Origin: Ampullaceana balthica
Taxonomy: Eukaryota; Mollusca; Gastropoda; Lymnaeidae
Assembly (NCBI GenBank): GCA_944989445.1
Contig: CALYLW010000126.1
Span: 62,001-126,000 of the forward strand
DNA: 64,000 nucleotides
Direction: 5' to 3'
Shown: positions 1-11,199 of the stretch, piece after piece
How positions within the stretch are numbered: the stretch's first letter is position 1
Layout: each line of letters opens with the position of its first letter
Notes under the pieces: generated by a model
Databases searched by the model: none
Told to the model about the DNA's origin: nothing
Seen by the model: only the letters and a program-made list of their open reading frames with translations
Made by a program: the position numbers and the translations under genes

Positions 1-1043
1 GCAAGGATCACTAGAGTATACCATTAGAGCTGTTAATAAAATCAAAAGGAATGCCTTCAATGAGTGACTATTTGCTCAACATTGTTTGGAAAATGACAAA
101 GACTATAATCCTTAACTTATTCACACAGGATACATTGGTTATCAAATAGTGCATGTTTAAATCAATTTTATGCTCTCTTTGATTCAGTGTTGAAATTCCT
201 GGAAAGCAAAGACAGTGATTTACGACACACTTAACTCAAAAAATGAAATATTCTGTTTGAATGATTTGTTTATCAAATTTAAAGAAACTAATTTGAAACT
301 ACGAGACGGCCAATTAAATTTAAATATAATCAAAACTAAAAGCGAAATATCTGCATTTGTTGCTTACAAACAAAACTTGGGAAAAGGAGAATGTTCTCAG
401 TTTTCAAATCTTTTAAAATGACAAAATAAAGATAAAGATTTGCTGACTTGCTTAACGGCTCTTCATGCACACATGAAACCAAAGATTTGAAGACATTCTT
501 CACTCTGATATTTGCAACTGTTGAACCCTTTTGGCTTGGACAAACTCAGATTCCAAACACAGACGAATCAATACTAATAAAGGAGCAGCTTATTGAAATA
601 TCCGCAAATGAAAAACTTAACCCATGTTTGAAGAAAGATACCACAAATTCTGGTTACAAAAACAGATCCCAATTTTATATCCTGCATTATGGGTTATTGT
701 ACAGAACTTTTTGACTGCTTTCCCATCTTCTTATTTGGTAGAATAAGGATTCAGAGCCGTTATGACCCTCATCATAAACAAGTAGAAACCTACTAGAAAT
801 TAGTGCTGGTTGGTATTTTTGGTTGCAAACATTGACTCGGACATATATACACTCATAAAATCTAATCCCGTTCAACAAGGTCATTAATTGTTTTAAATTT
901 TATTTTAAATAAAAGTTATAGATTCAATACATATTTTGGATTTTTTTTTATGCTGTGCATTTATGTAGTTTTTTCACTTGGGGTCTGTGAGCACGTTTTG
1001 ACTTTAAAGTGGTCCATGGGCTAAAAAAGTTTGGGAACCACTG
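1..1043 (+). mobile_element. hAT transposon, 3' part (ZBED5/SCAND3-like transposase remnant and right terminus)
   Basis: Frames with several stops between about 200 and 880 read like the C-terminal half of an hAT transposase of the ZBED5/FAM200/SCAND3 type. A run around 215-420 resembles the helical region of those proteins. Around 715-800 a FPSSYLVE-like stretch, then an AV-T-L-T-like stretch, matches the hAT dimerisation motif, read across frameshifts. The right end at 1020-1043 finishes in TTTGGGAACCACTG, a typical hAT terminus (CAGTGGTTCCC on the other strand). Sequence after 1043 is LINE-like, so the element sits inside an older LINE. The left end lies outside the window and the coding part is dead. 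Confidence 0.7.
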
Positions 1044-1640
1044 ATTTAGCTAATGGTGTTATTCTTTTAAATTTTGAATATTCTCCAGTAATGAATCAGG
1101 CAGCTCTTTTTTGAATTTGATCTAGTTTATCAATGTTTTCTTTGGTGGATCTGTCCCATACAGAAGATGCATATTCTAGTAAAGTTCTCACCAAAGTGAG
1201 GTAGCATTTTAGTTTTATATTTTTATTACATCTGTAAACGTTTCTTTTTATAAAGCCTAAGGGTTATTTTTTAAATAACTTCATTGACATGGAGATTCAA
1301 TGATAGTTTCTCATTTATTATGACTCCTAAGTATTTTGCATCTTTAGTTTGGGTTAGTTCTTTTACATGAATGAAATATTTTGAATTTATTTGTTTCTTT
1401 TTCTTTGTTACTCTTAACAGTTGACAATACAGTTGGGTGGAAAGACATATTCCAGTTAGTTTCCCATTTTATCAATTCATCTAAGTCTTTTTGTGAGATT
1501 GTGCTATCTTGTTCTGATTTGTTTTATAGATTATAAAATCATCAGCAATTGTTCCTGTTGAAATCTTGTTGGGTTAATCATTTATATAAATTAAAAAGAG
1601 TAAGGAACCTAGCACAGTTCCCTGCACAATTTTAAACTTC
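1044..1640 (-). mobile_element. LINE fragment (family A), reverse transcriptase core
   Basis: Read on the minus strand, the region encodes broken pieces of a non-LTR reverse transcriptase. VLGSLLFLIYINDL-like residues near 1590-1625 are the block before the catalytic site. A DAKYLGVIINEKLSL-like segment lies near 1320, and a YASSVWDRSTKENIDKL-like segment near 1150. Stops and frameshifts occur throughout. The same family recurs at 9278-9470, 24660-25080 (both minus), 25805-26065, 49868-50150 and 52775-52925 (plus). Jockey/I-type affinity is my impression only. The fragment ends where the hAT terminus begins. Confidence 0.7.
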
Positions 1641-1807
1641 AAATTCAGATGCCAACTCCTCCCTTGGTTATTACCTGCACAACCGTTACTCTTCTAGAGC
1701 TTGGTCATTTGTGACTCAATCCTTTACTCATGTGTCTTATTCTAGCTTTAAATGTAATGTCGATAAGTAAATTGATTTTTTTGGTCTTGTGGGAGTTGCA
1801 AAATTAT

Positions 1808-3180
1808 CATTAATAATAATAATAATAATAAATTGATTATTTATATAGCGCTGTATCCCAGTAAGGAACTGGGCTCACAACGCTTTACATGAAAGAAATA
1901 ACATACCTATAAGTATTAAATTAACTTTCATATCATAACAAACACAAAAATTACAGTACATTATACATAAGCTACGCTAATCATTTACAAGAAATGTTGT
2001 TTCATTAATTTTGAAAATAAATTTTGAAAAGATGTGTCTTAAGTGCAGTCTTGAAGGACTTGGTTGTTTGAATACTATGTATGTGTAATGGTAGAGAATT
2101 CCATTGTTTGGCTGCGCAAAAAGAGAACGACCTTTCACCAAATGTTTTGGTGCGTGTCTTAGGAACAGAGAGAACGCGTGTGTCTGCAGAAGATCGTAGC
2201 TGGCGAGTGGGTGAGTAGACCGACAAAAGTTCAGTAAGATACGATGGGCATGAGTCCGAAAAGAAATTTTGATAGAGAACGGCCAGTTTGTAATCAATAC
2301 GGGCTTGTATAGGCAGCCAATGAAGTGAGTGAAGAAGTGGAGTAACATGGTCATGTTTTTTTGCCTTGAGCACCAGTCTGGCAGCTGAATTTTGAACTCT
2401 CTGTAGTTTTTCAATACATTGTTTTGGTGCACCTGACAGAAGAGAATTGCAGTAATCCATATGAGCTAGTACAAGAGCACAGACTAGAATTTTTGTTGCA
2501 CTAACTGTTAAGTAATGACGGATTGAGCTTATCTGACGAATGGCAGTGTAGGCAGAGCGACAGATGTGATTGATGAAGTTGTTAATAGACATGTTGTCAG
2601 AAATAATGTAGCCAAGATTCCTAGTCGATGTTGTGAACAGAATATCCGAACTGGCTACGTGAATTGACTTCGGAAGAGACAAAGTACTGCGAGATTTATT
2701 GTTGCAAAATAGAAGTGCTTCAGTCTTGTCATCATTCAGCTTGAGTTTGCTGAACGTCATCCAAGACTTTACCTCACCAATGCACTCTTGCATCAATTGG
2801 ACAGCGGAGTCCATATTAGAGGGATCAGTGTGAGTATATTGCTGAGTATCATCTGCAAATGATTGGCTTTTAACTGAATGTTTTTCGAGCAGTAAAAGTA
2901 GTGGCCTTGTATACAGTACAAAAAGTACCGCACCCAAAACAGAGCCCTGAGGCACACCATAAAGCAAGTCAGCTTTGTGAGAGATACAGCCATCTACTGA
3001 TACTACCTGTGATCTGTTAGATAAGTATGATTGAAACCAAGCCAGAACTGAGCCAGAAATTCCAAAATAATTTTGCAAGGTTTTCAGCAGTGTTTGATGG
3101 TCGATGGTGTCAAAGGCTGCACTAAGATCTAAGAGGACCAATATAGAAATTTTCCCACTGTAATTAGTAGTCTTTACACA
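1808..3180 (-). mobile_element. CR1/L2-like LINE, 5'-truncated, reverse transcriptase largely intact
   Basis: A long minus-strand open frame starts inside the RT domain with LSAAFDTIDH. It continues through GVPQGSVLGAVLF and the catalytic FADDTQ, and ends at 2005 with the FG-RSFS-AA-WN-LP-type C-terminus that closes CR1, L2 and Rex1 ORF2 proteins. About 380 residues are LINE-derived; upstream residues in the same frame (above ~3180) are fortuitous. The 3' UTR contains a GCGCTGT...GGCTCACAACGCTTTACA tract typical of L2-like tails and ends in a short TTA microsatellite near 1812-1830. The open frame suggests a fairly young copy that is dead by 5' truncation. Confidence 0.88.
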
Positions 3181-3280
3181 CAAACAGGTTCCAAAAATAT
3201 AAAACATGTAGAAGAGAGTCAGGAGAAATGGGCAGGTAGGAGAAATGGACCACCCCTCATATATTTGAATATAATGGATA

Positions 3281-4041
3281 TGGGGTGGCTGGATATCCGG
3301 CATGTTGAATATCCGGGCCAGATATCTGCCAGATTTCCGGCACAATCCGGATTTGCCAAATACTTATGGCAGATCCTGGTTGGATCTAGATTTCAATTTA
3401 GCTTAGAATTATATCAAATTAATTTAATTTAATAAAAGAACAGTTTTTTATTAAGGTTGTTAACGGTTAACCGGTCCTGAGATTGGGGCTGGTCCCGTTA
3501 TAACCGTAACTTCAATTAGTATAAGCTTATTACCCGGAGTTCATTTTTTTTTGTGTGTGTGTGTGTTATGGCAGCATACCAGGAAAACACGCAAGCGACA
3601 CCAAAGCGCCTTCTGATTATTCCGGTATATAAATAGTATACACTTCATCACTTTTAGAGGAGTTTGGCTGATGAATGATTTTTTTTAATTCGCTTAGTTG
3701 CCGTGGCTTGGTACACAACACTACACACTCGGTACTACACTGTTCACTTTGTACACACTACACAGTTTGTTGAACTTCGTTCAAGTTCGTTCATTCAAAT
3801 CATTGTAAAATGTTCATCGTTGACGTTGAGTGTCACAGACTGTCATTGTAGATAGCAAATACTCTCCACATGTTGGATAATAAATACTTTAATAAATAGT
3901 ATTAAATACTAAATAGAAAGTAGTAAAGTACACCCCCTTAGCTTTTACACTTAAATTCCAGAGATATCTGGATCCGACAAATATTTGGGGCCAACTATCC
4001 GGATCCGGCAAATAGTAAAAAACCTATCCGGCCAGCCCCTA
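3281..4041. mobile_element. Non-autonomous DNA element with GGGGTGGCTGGATATCC-type inverted ends
   Basis: The left end (GGGGTGGCTGGATATCCGG) and the right end (TATCCGGCCAGCCCCT) are imperfect inverted repeats, each followed inward by several ATCCGGCA-like repeats. The inner part, about 3706-4041, recurs with small changes at 63280-63620. There is no coding capacity. The superfamily was not determined because no convincing target duplication was found. Confidence 0.55.
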
Positions 4042-4042
4042 A

Positions 4043-5921
4043 TTATGGACCAAATGTTTTGAATCTAAATTATTGCTAACATAAATTCGGTTTAATGTTT
4101 TCCTAATAGTTTTCAAGTTAAATAGTCGGGCGTTCAGGAATTATACACCTTTGAATTTTTTACATTGAAAAAATGTACTTTACAGCTCACCACATAATGG
4201 CTAGAAAATTTAGAAAATTAACCACCCCATGTGGAATAAAAATAAATATATTTTAATATATATAAAATGTACTTAGTTGTATTATTGCTTGTTGCCTTAC
4301 AAATAAAATTATTATAAAAAGTTAAAGACATTAATATTACTGCCGGAATATTTTTTTAGTAAGCTGACCATTTCTCCCCACATGGCGGTCCATTTCTCTC
4401 ACCCTACGTAGTAATTAAGTTTGTTGGTTTTTTTTCCTCAAAAACTACTAAACGTATGTAAATATAAATAGGGTTTTTATGTGCACAATTTGGCTGGTGA
4501 TTAATAAGCCAAATTTGATGATCGTAACATTATAAGTGTTTACAGCGGCTGCATTATTTGACTGATGTTCATTTGGTAGCCCATTTCACCCCACTCTCCC
4601 CTTCAGTTGGGGGAGGTAGTTTTGGAAATTTATTTTGTGTGTGTGTTTGGATTTAAGTTCAAATTGATATTAACAGTGAAATCATGCTCACAGTCATGGA
4701 TGGAATATTTTTTAAAATTTTCCAAGGATCTTAAAAAATTTAAATAAATGTAAATAATGTAATGTAATATTGTAATGCAAACTTCAAGTTAATATGAATT
4801 CAGTAAATTAATTAAATTATCTTTTTTTTTAAATTTACACCTTGTTGATTATTTAGCAATGCTTGAATTTAATATAATTTTAAAAACATAGAAACTTTCA
4901 ATTCAAGTTTCTTTTTATAATTTTTTCACTCTTTATTCTTCAGGCCAGATCAAAGCAACGAGAATTTGAGTTAAACAGTCTCCATGATTCAATGTTTGGT
5001 TAAGGTCGTTTTAAACTAGTAATAATTATTTTTAAACTAGATTTCTGATGATGCATTTCATTGAGTTAATGTTCAATCAAAATTGTTGTCAAGTAACCAT
5101 ACATTTTTATATTTTACTTTCAATGGCTTTACAAAGGAGGAATATTTTAATGTAAGTTTCCACATTTTTTATAAGAATGTGTCATCATATATTAAAATTT
5201 TAAGCATGTGAAAATTAAGCTTCAGCTGGACTGGTGTGGGAAAATGAGCAGCTTACTTTATCCTCAGGGGCGACATTTTCAGTGCACTGCAGAGGAAGAA
5301 CTAATTTAGAGATTTAAAGATGCCTTTTTAATTATTTCCCTATTTTTTTAATAATTATTATTTTGACATTAGAACACTTGAAAAGATTGCGTAAATTATG
5401 TTTTAGACATCAAAAAATCATTTAAGATTAATTAAAATGTGTTACAAGTAAAAAACAAAACAAAAACATGCTAGTTGATTTTGAGAAGCTAGGGTGTGGG
5501 AGGAGCAAATGCTTCTTTAAATAAGATCAACTTAAAATTGATGGGCAACCATTTTTTTCAGATTATAATGTAGGTTGAGTACTAAAGTATTATCTATTCA
5601 TTTTTTCAATTATTTTTTTAACCCTGGATATTTGGGATAAATTGTTGCTCAAACTCAAAGGGCAGGAACTGATGTTAGGAAATTTAATTCATTACCGGTA
5701 GATTAAAAACATTTTGAAATGAACTTCTATTAAATTTGATTTGGCTCACTTTCTTGCCAGTTCTTTTGTCCGGGTCAAATCTTGTAATTGAATTTCATCC
5801 ACTTCCCATTGTTCAATTCACTTGAATTGTTGCACATTTATATATTTATGGTGACTAATGATGTTTATGAGTAAACAAAATATAAACAAAAATTTTTAAT
5901 GGTAACTTTGGATTTGAACTA
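4043..5921. other. Gene-free AT-rich stretch
   Basis: No open frame with recognisable protein content, no RNA gene and no strong repeat was seen. Two places near 3221-3255 and 4366-4411 carry opposite-orientation copies of GAGAAATGGACC-like text, so an older eroded inverted-repeat element may span the preceding region. Confidence 0.4.
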
Positions 5922-6461
5922 CAGGTAGTCCTCGAGTTACGACGTTGATTCGTTCTTAAGAAATGTCGTAACCCAAATTGCGGTGTAAGTCGAAACATTT
6001 TAAAAAAATATATATATATATACTCTAAAGTATGTGCAGTGCTATAAACAAATGTAACAGTTAATGACATAAAAAGTATTTAAAAAGATAAAATAATTCC
6101 TTACCACATAAAAAGTATTAAAAAGATGAAATAATTCCTTACCACATGAAAAAAAAAGGTAATAAAAAAAGATACAACGAGAGAGAAAGAGACTGTGTAA
6201 ACAACCAAAATGGAGTATGTACTGAGGGAACCGGTCTTCCTCTCCCTAAAACATAAAAAAATAATATAATATACTGTAAAGTACTATACGTACAGTGCTA
6301 TAAAAATGAACAATTCCTTACCACATAAAAAAAAGTTTTCAAATAAAACAATTAAAAAAAGACAGAATGACGCGTAATATTATTTTTTATATTTTTATGG
6401 GGGCGCGTTCGAAACCATGAAACAGCTTATGTCGGGACCAGCGTAACCCGAGGACTCCCTT
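5922..6461. mobile_element. Tigger/mariner-like MITE with TA target duplication
   Basis: The left end CAGGTAGTCCTCGAGTTACG is preceded by TA (5920-5921). The right end reads GTAACCCGAGGACTCCCTT and is followed by TA (6462-6463). The ends are inverted repeats of about 20 bp with mismatches at the outermost bases. The interior is AT-rich and noncoding, with a short internal duplication of a CCTTACCACATaAAAA phrase. TA duplication and this terminus style fit Tc1/mariner (pogo/Tigger-like) non-autonomous elements. Confidence 0.7.
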
Positions 6462-6869
6462 TAGTTACTTTTCTGATGAATTCACAGTCATAGCTCCTGC
6501 TACTTCTAACTTGGAAAACAATTTTTTAATATAATTTCTCATCTTTCTTGCCACCACTTTGCTCTTTTGAAGCAGTCAAGCTCGATTTATTTGTTTTTAG
6601 CGTCAAATCGCCAACCTGTATGCATCTGCCTTGAATCTTTAAGCTACTATTTTGTCATGAAACATGTCTGGCTGGTGGTCAAATAAGAAAATTGCTTTCC
6701 TTTTAATCTGAAAGAAGTTGTTTCAAGTTCATAAACATAATTTACATAACCTCCATACTGGCACACCTGGAACCACAATGCACTTTGTAAACAAAGAAGA
6801 ATTGGTATTGTAGTAGTCGTCATTTTTTAATTAATACATTCTTATACTGATATCCTTGAGCTTTAAAGC

Positions 6870-6977
6870 TCATAAATTTGAGTCAAATATTTCAGTACCA
6901 GATGCTTATAACTTTGAGTCAAATATTTCAGTACCAGATGCTCATAACTTTGAGTCAAATATTTCAGTACCAGAAGC
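6870..6977. repeat. 36-bp tandem repeat, 3 copies
   Basis: Three adjacent 36-bp copies share the core GAGTCAAATATTTCAGTACC and differ at only a few bases. No coding or structural role is apparent. Confidence 0.85.
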
Positions 6978-7574
6978 TGCTTATGATGGAAAAGTGGGGA
7001 AATTTGATTGAAAGATAGATCTCAAACACAATCAAACTTAGATCATAAAGTATATTTGTCATCACATTAGTCTGAAAAATATGCTTGTAAAGAAGTCGAT
7101 TTGAATGATGTAAAAATTATATTGATTTGAAATAACTTACTCCAACAGTTAATGACTCAAGCTAAATCTAGTGTGTATATATTTTATTGCTTTGGTTTTA
7201 CCCTACCTTAAAATTGTCATGGTTGGCAGCATTCACATCAAAAGGGAACTGGTGATTGGAGCTAAAATAGATTAGATCTTGTTTTTAAATGTAATGTTTG
7301 CCTTGGCAGGGTAATCAAAACTTTCTTTAGCAGTATCAGCTAAATTAAAAAAATTATCATTAATTATGCCTTTGAAATATGAATCTTGAACACATCGTAT
7401 TAACAGATGAGTGTACTAAGAGAAATCTTTCATATATCTTGATGGCATATCATATCGTCTGTAAAAGTTTAAAGGAATGTAGTACAGTATAAAGAATGGC
7501 CTTTGTTAGAAATTTTCAAGTGTGACTGAACATAATCATAATTATCACATGTTGTGATGTATCTTTTTGCTTTT

Positions 7575-7675
7575 TTTAGCTGTTTGTATGCTTGGTTTGT
7601 ATTTGTATGTACGGTTTGTATTTGTTGTATGCACGGTTTGTATTTGTATGCACGGTTTGTATTTGTATGCACGGT
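7575..7675. repeat. 20-bp tandem repeat, about 4-5 imperfect copies
   Basis: The unit is close to gtatgcacggtttgtatttg. Copies vary by point changes and small indels, which makes a spurious repetitive minus-strand reading frame. Confidence 0.8.
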
Positions 7676-7679
7676 TTTC

Positions 7680-8430
7680 TGAAAGGTGAAGGTAGCCCAT
7701 GAGGAGTGGGGTGATCAGGTGATTGGGTGTGTGAATGAAGTGACTTAAACAATAAATGAAGTTATTACACAGATCTTAGCCTTGTTTGATAAACTATAAT
7801 ACTGGTACTATTACATCATCTAATCCAAGCTCATACTCATAATCTATAAACTTGAGATTACTCTCTTAAAGCATTGTACATGTACTAATACCTGGATAAC
7901 CTGCTCCATAAGCTGAGCAGTGCCATACAACTACATTGTCTGAGATTAGGACTCTCTCCCCACCCTAGCTTCCCTGGCTATGTCCTTTGTGGGGCACTAG
8001 TCAATAGGTGCACCATTATTTCATAGTCAGGGCTTCAGTGCCGGCAGTTGAATCCCTGTTGTGGTCTAGTCTGTTCAAGAACATGGTGGTGGGCAGTGTA
8101 TGCTCCTTCCGATTTGAGCCACCAAACTGGTATTTTTGACTCAGTTTCCACCGTTGGTCTGCTTGACTGGGCCTGGGTTATCAGCCCATTCTTGGAACCA
8201 CTTGTTCCAAAAGTGGCCTACAAACCAGTTTTTTTTTCTTCGAGATAAGTGACTGCGACATCTGGTTGGGTTTAGGTCTGTCCATTTTTGCCATGGAGTT
8301 CGCCTTTTCATTGCCTTCAATATTCATGTTTCTCAGGTTCCACTGAACTGTTACTTTTTGTTTAATCTATGGCAAAGAGAAGACCATGATTCCCTTCCCC
8401 TCGACAACAGTTACGCCACAAGAAACTTTT
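7680..8430. other. Gene-free stretch
   Basis: No gene was recognised. The GC content around 7950-8270 is higher than in the flanks, which suggests an old unclassified repeat, but I could not assign it. Confidence 0.3.
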
Positions 8431-8870
8431 TTTTTCCATGCCATGCCAAACAATTTTGCATTTGTTAAAACCATTGTCCTGTGTGCAAGTGAGACCTGGG
8501 ACAGTACTGGCAACAACTGAAAGTAATATGCAGGCATTTGAAAAAAATGCATGAGAAAAATTCTCCAAATCTCTTAATCATGAGATGAAGGAGTATGTCT
8601 GGGACAGAATTGAATAACCTCCATTGCGGGCCCTCAAGAAACCATTAAAGCGACAATTAATAGATGCAAGCTGGCATCGTTCAACTCACTGTAGAAGGGG
8701 GCTGGCGAAGAGGTCAACAGCGGAAAAGTTGGCTTGACAACACAAAAGATTTGACAGATTTCTGAATGAATTACTGGCCGCCGCTCAAGATAGGCGAATG
8801 TGGAGATCGTTGTCTGTTGATGTGTCCATGCATTCCCCCATACGGTCACAGAACTGATGATGATGATGAA
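8430..8870 (+). mobile_element. LINE 3' fragment, decayed
   Basis: Plus-strand frames read as the end of a non-LTR ORF2. A C-SETWD-like segment near 8480 is followed by a region with RGQRKSWLDN near 8715, the usual GR-R-SW-DN motif close to the C-terminus of RTE/BovB-like proteins. The fragment ends in a short (TGA)n tail near 8855-8870, typical of these LINEs. Frameshifts and stops are present. Confidence 0.6.
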
Positions 8871-9240
8871 CTATAGAATAACAAATGTATTGGCAAACAC
8901 TTTTTTAAGTTAGTAAGGGTTTGAAGATATATGGGAAGTCAAGAAGAGAGTTTAAAAGGGTGAAGAAGGAACAACATGATAAAAAGATGCAAAGGAATTA
9001 CGCTGTTGTCCATATCAGTTAACAGAAAAGGTATTCAAATTCAATAGAATTATTAGAAATATTCTCAGCAGAATTAGAATGAAGGACCAGGTTGAGACGA
9101 CCACAAGATAATTTGATGGGCTTCCGCCTAAAAATTTCCTGCAGGTATCGAACAAGCATTTGTGCATCATATAATAGTCCGTAGAAAATCCCCCATTCCC
9201 TAAATATCTTTGATTAAACTTCAGACCTTAAGGAAACTTT
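8871..9240. other. Gene-free stretch
   Basis: I see no supported feature here. Confidence 0.3.
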
Positions 9241-9277
9241 CCCACCATTAAGGGTCCAGTGCCAGACATCTGTTACA

Positions 9278-9470
9278 GTTACAGACACTCGTATTTTCTA
9301 TACAGAGGATCATTGCGTCCTATGCTTATCTATGGATTGTCTAGTCTTGTATTTTTATTAGTTTTAAATGTTGACAGTGTTGGTTTTCTTTGTTACCTCC
9401 CCATTCCGGACAGGAAGAATAAGAATTTTGTTCTTGCATACACATGTAAGTTTTTCATTGAATGTATCTA
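9278..9470 (-). mobile_element. LINE family A 3' end
   Basis: On the minus strand this is the terminal part of ORF2 plus the 3' UTR. It ends in the same GACGCAAT..TCTGTATAGA tail seen at 22185-22222, 24652 onward, 26020-26065 and in the SINE at 35566-35815. Confidence 0.7.
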
Positions 9471-9709
9471 TCACTATATGTAACAAATTTTCACTTTTGT
9501 TCTGTTCCTGGGTTGAAAGTGTGTTTTCCTAACCCGTTAGGTCTAGAACAGAAAGGAAAACGCTCTTATTCCAGAAAAACTTTGCTTCTGTAACCGGGAC
9601 AATGAAATTTAGAAAATCGCATGTTTTCAAGAAAATTATCGATTTGCTTCCAATGCCGAGCTTCCTCCCTGAACTGTTACATTTGTCCAGATGTTTCTAC
9701 AATTCTCCT

Positions 9710-9839
9710 GAACACTCTAGAATGTTCAAGAAACTTCCAGAACTTTCGAGAAACTCTCAGAACTTTCGAGAAACTCTCAGAAGTTTCTAGAACGTTCCTG
9801 AACGTTCCAAAAGTACATGTAGCTGTACAAGTATAAAAG
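9710..9839 (+). promoter_or_regulatory. Heat-shock-element array with TATA box
   Basis: From 9710 to 9807 the sequence is a run of GAA/TTC pentamers in strict 5-bp register. GAA starts at 9710, 9720, 9730, 9740, 9750, 9760, 9770, 9780, 9790 and 9800. TTC starts at 9725, 9735, 9745, 9765, 9785, 9795 and 9805. The TTC slots at 9715, 9755 and 9775 are degenerate. Seventeen of 20 pentamers match the HSF1 binding unit nGAAn. A TATAAAAG box lies at 9832-9839, 25 bp after the array, which is the layout of hsp70-type promoters. The array points into the transposon-like ORF that begins just downstream. Confidence 0.88.
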
Positions 9840-9865
9840 CACAGGTGTCTTGAACCAAGATTCCA

Positions 9866-11180
9866 ATGAAGTTTGCTATCCCGCGAATTTTGAGAGCCGA
9901 CGGACCACTCAAGCAACTGCTACTTCTGCATGGTAAACCAAAAAATCGTTGCACCGGCAAAAATGCTCCTCAGATCGTTTATCTGGACATACCTTCTTCC
10001 ATCGCCCCAGTACCACACATCTGCCAGTTCCGACTCCTTGGCAGCATCGACTATCTTCAGGAGACAGCAGCAAGTCAGATAGCGAGGCAGATACTGGAGA
10101 TATGGACGATTCCGCAGATGAAGTTGGGGATAGAAAGCCGTACTTCCATAACCTGAAAGACGTGAACGATTTAATTAGGGACCTCGGGCTTACAAAATCG
10201 AATGCTGAGCTTTTGATATCCAGGCTCAAACAGTGGAACTTGGTTGATGACCCCGCACAAGTCATGGATCAGAGGAAGCGGAATCAAAGATTCTCCAACT
10301 TCTTCAGTCAGCGTGATGGGCTGTGCTTCTGCAACGATGCCGCCGGTCTATTCCAGGCTATAGGTAGTGCATGTAACCCTAGTGAATGGCGCCTATTCAT
10401 AGACAGTTCATCCCAGAGCCTCAAAGCCATATTGCTTCACAATGGAAACAACTACCCGTCTCTCCCGATGGCCCACTCTGTGCATCTCAAAGAGGACTAC
10501 ACCAGTGTCAAAATGTTGCTGAGTGCATTAAAGTATGACGACTACGGATGGGAGGTCATCAGTGACTTCAAAATAGTATTAATATCATTCCTCATGGGTC
10601 TTCAAGGTTTCACGAAATTTCCCTTGTTTCCTGTCTCTGGGACAGCAGTGACACTAAGGCGCATTATCGCACAAAGGACTGGCGACAATGGACCGAGTAT
10701 TTTGTTGGGAAGAGCAATGTGAAGTGGGAGCCGCTGATAGAACCTCATAAAGGGCTCATGCCACCGCTGCACATCAAGTTAGGCCTCATTAAGCAATTTG
10801 TCACTGCTCTTGACAAGGAGTCAGCAGCATTTCAATACCGCCAAGATCTTTTTCCAAAGCTGTCCGAGGCTAAGATCAGGGCTGTTATATTCGTTGGACG
10901 ACAGATCAAGAAGATCATAGGGCTTCCTAGGTAATCACAAAGCTGAAAACTATGTGGAGTTGGTGCAGACTCTCATAAAGAATTACGCCAAAATGGGATG
11001 CAGAATGTCTCTGAAAGTCCATATCCTTGATTCGCATCTCGACAAATTCAAGGAGAACATGGGCGCCTACTCCGAGGAGCAAGGCGAGCGCTTTCATCAA
11101 GATATATTGGACTTCGAACTTCGTTACCAAGGACAATTTGGAGAGATTGATTCACAGTACAATTGTAAATCTACACATTT
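9866..11180 (+). pseudogene. Unclassified multi-copy transposon-like ORF, frameshifted
   Basis: One main frame (9949-10635) encodes a KSDSEAD acidic stretch, then an ELLISRLKQWNL segment, then CNPSEWRLFIDSSSQSLKA and LKYDDYGWEVISDFK segments. The protein then shifts frame near 10630 and continues to a stop at 10932-10934 (PLHIKLGLIKQFV, FPKLSEAKIRA). It shifts again into 10938-11170 (NYVELVQTLIKNY, MGAYSEEQGERFHQDI). Roughly 30 codons seem missing near 10925 compared with my memory of the family. I recall near-identical ORFs as unnamed, high-copy proteins in cnidarian, arthropod and mollusc annotations, and I know of no established superfamily name. The SEEQGERFHQD motif is the best family tag. 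The copy is dead. Possible weak inverted ends (TTTTGTTC-TTCCTGG near 9496-9515 and CCAGGAACAAAAA near 11369-11381) are unproven. Confidence 0.6.
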
Positions 11181-11199
11181 GTGTTTGTCTATTCCTTGT

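Noticed and set aside
3180..3345. N-terminal extension of the long LINE frame above 3180
   Set aside because: The residues before LSAAFDTIDH do not look like reverse transcriptase and lie in the neighbouring repeat. The frame is open by chance.
3221..4411. Outer inverted-repeat element defined by GAGAAATGGACC text at both sides
   Set aside because: The matching stretches are short and misaligned, and no target duplication is visible.
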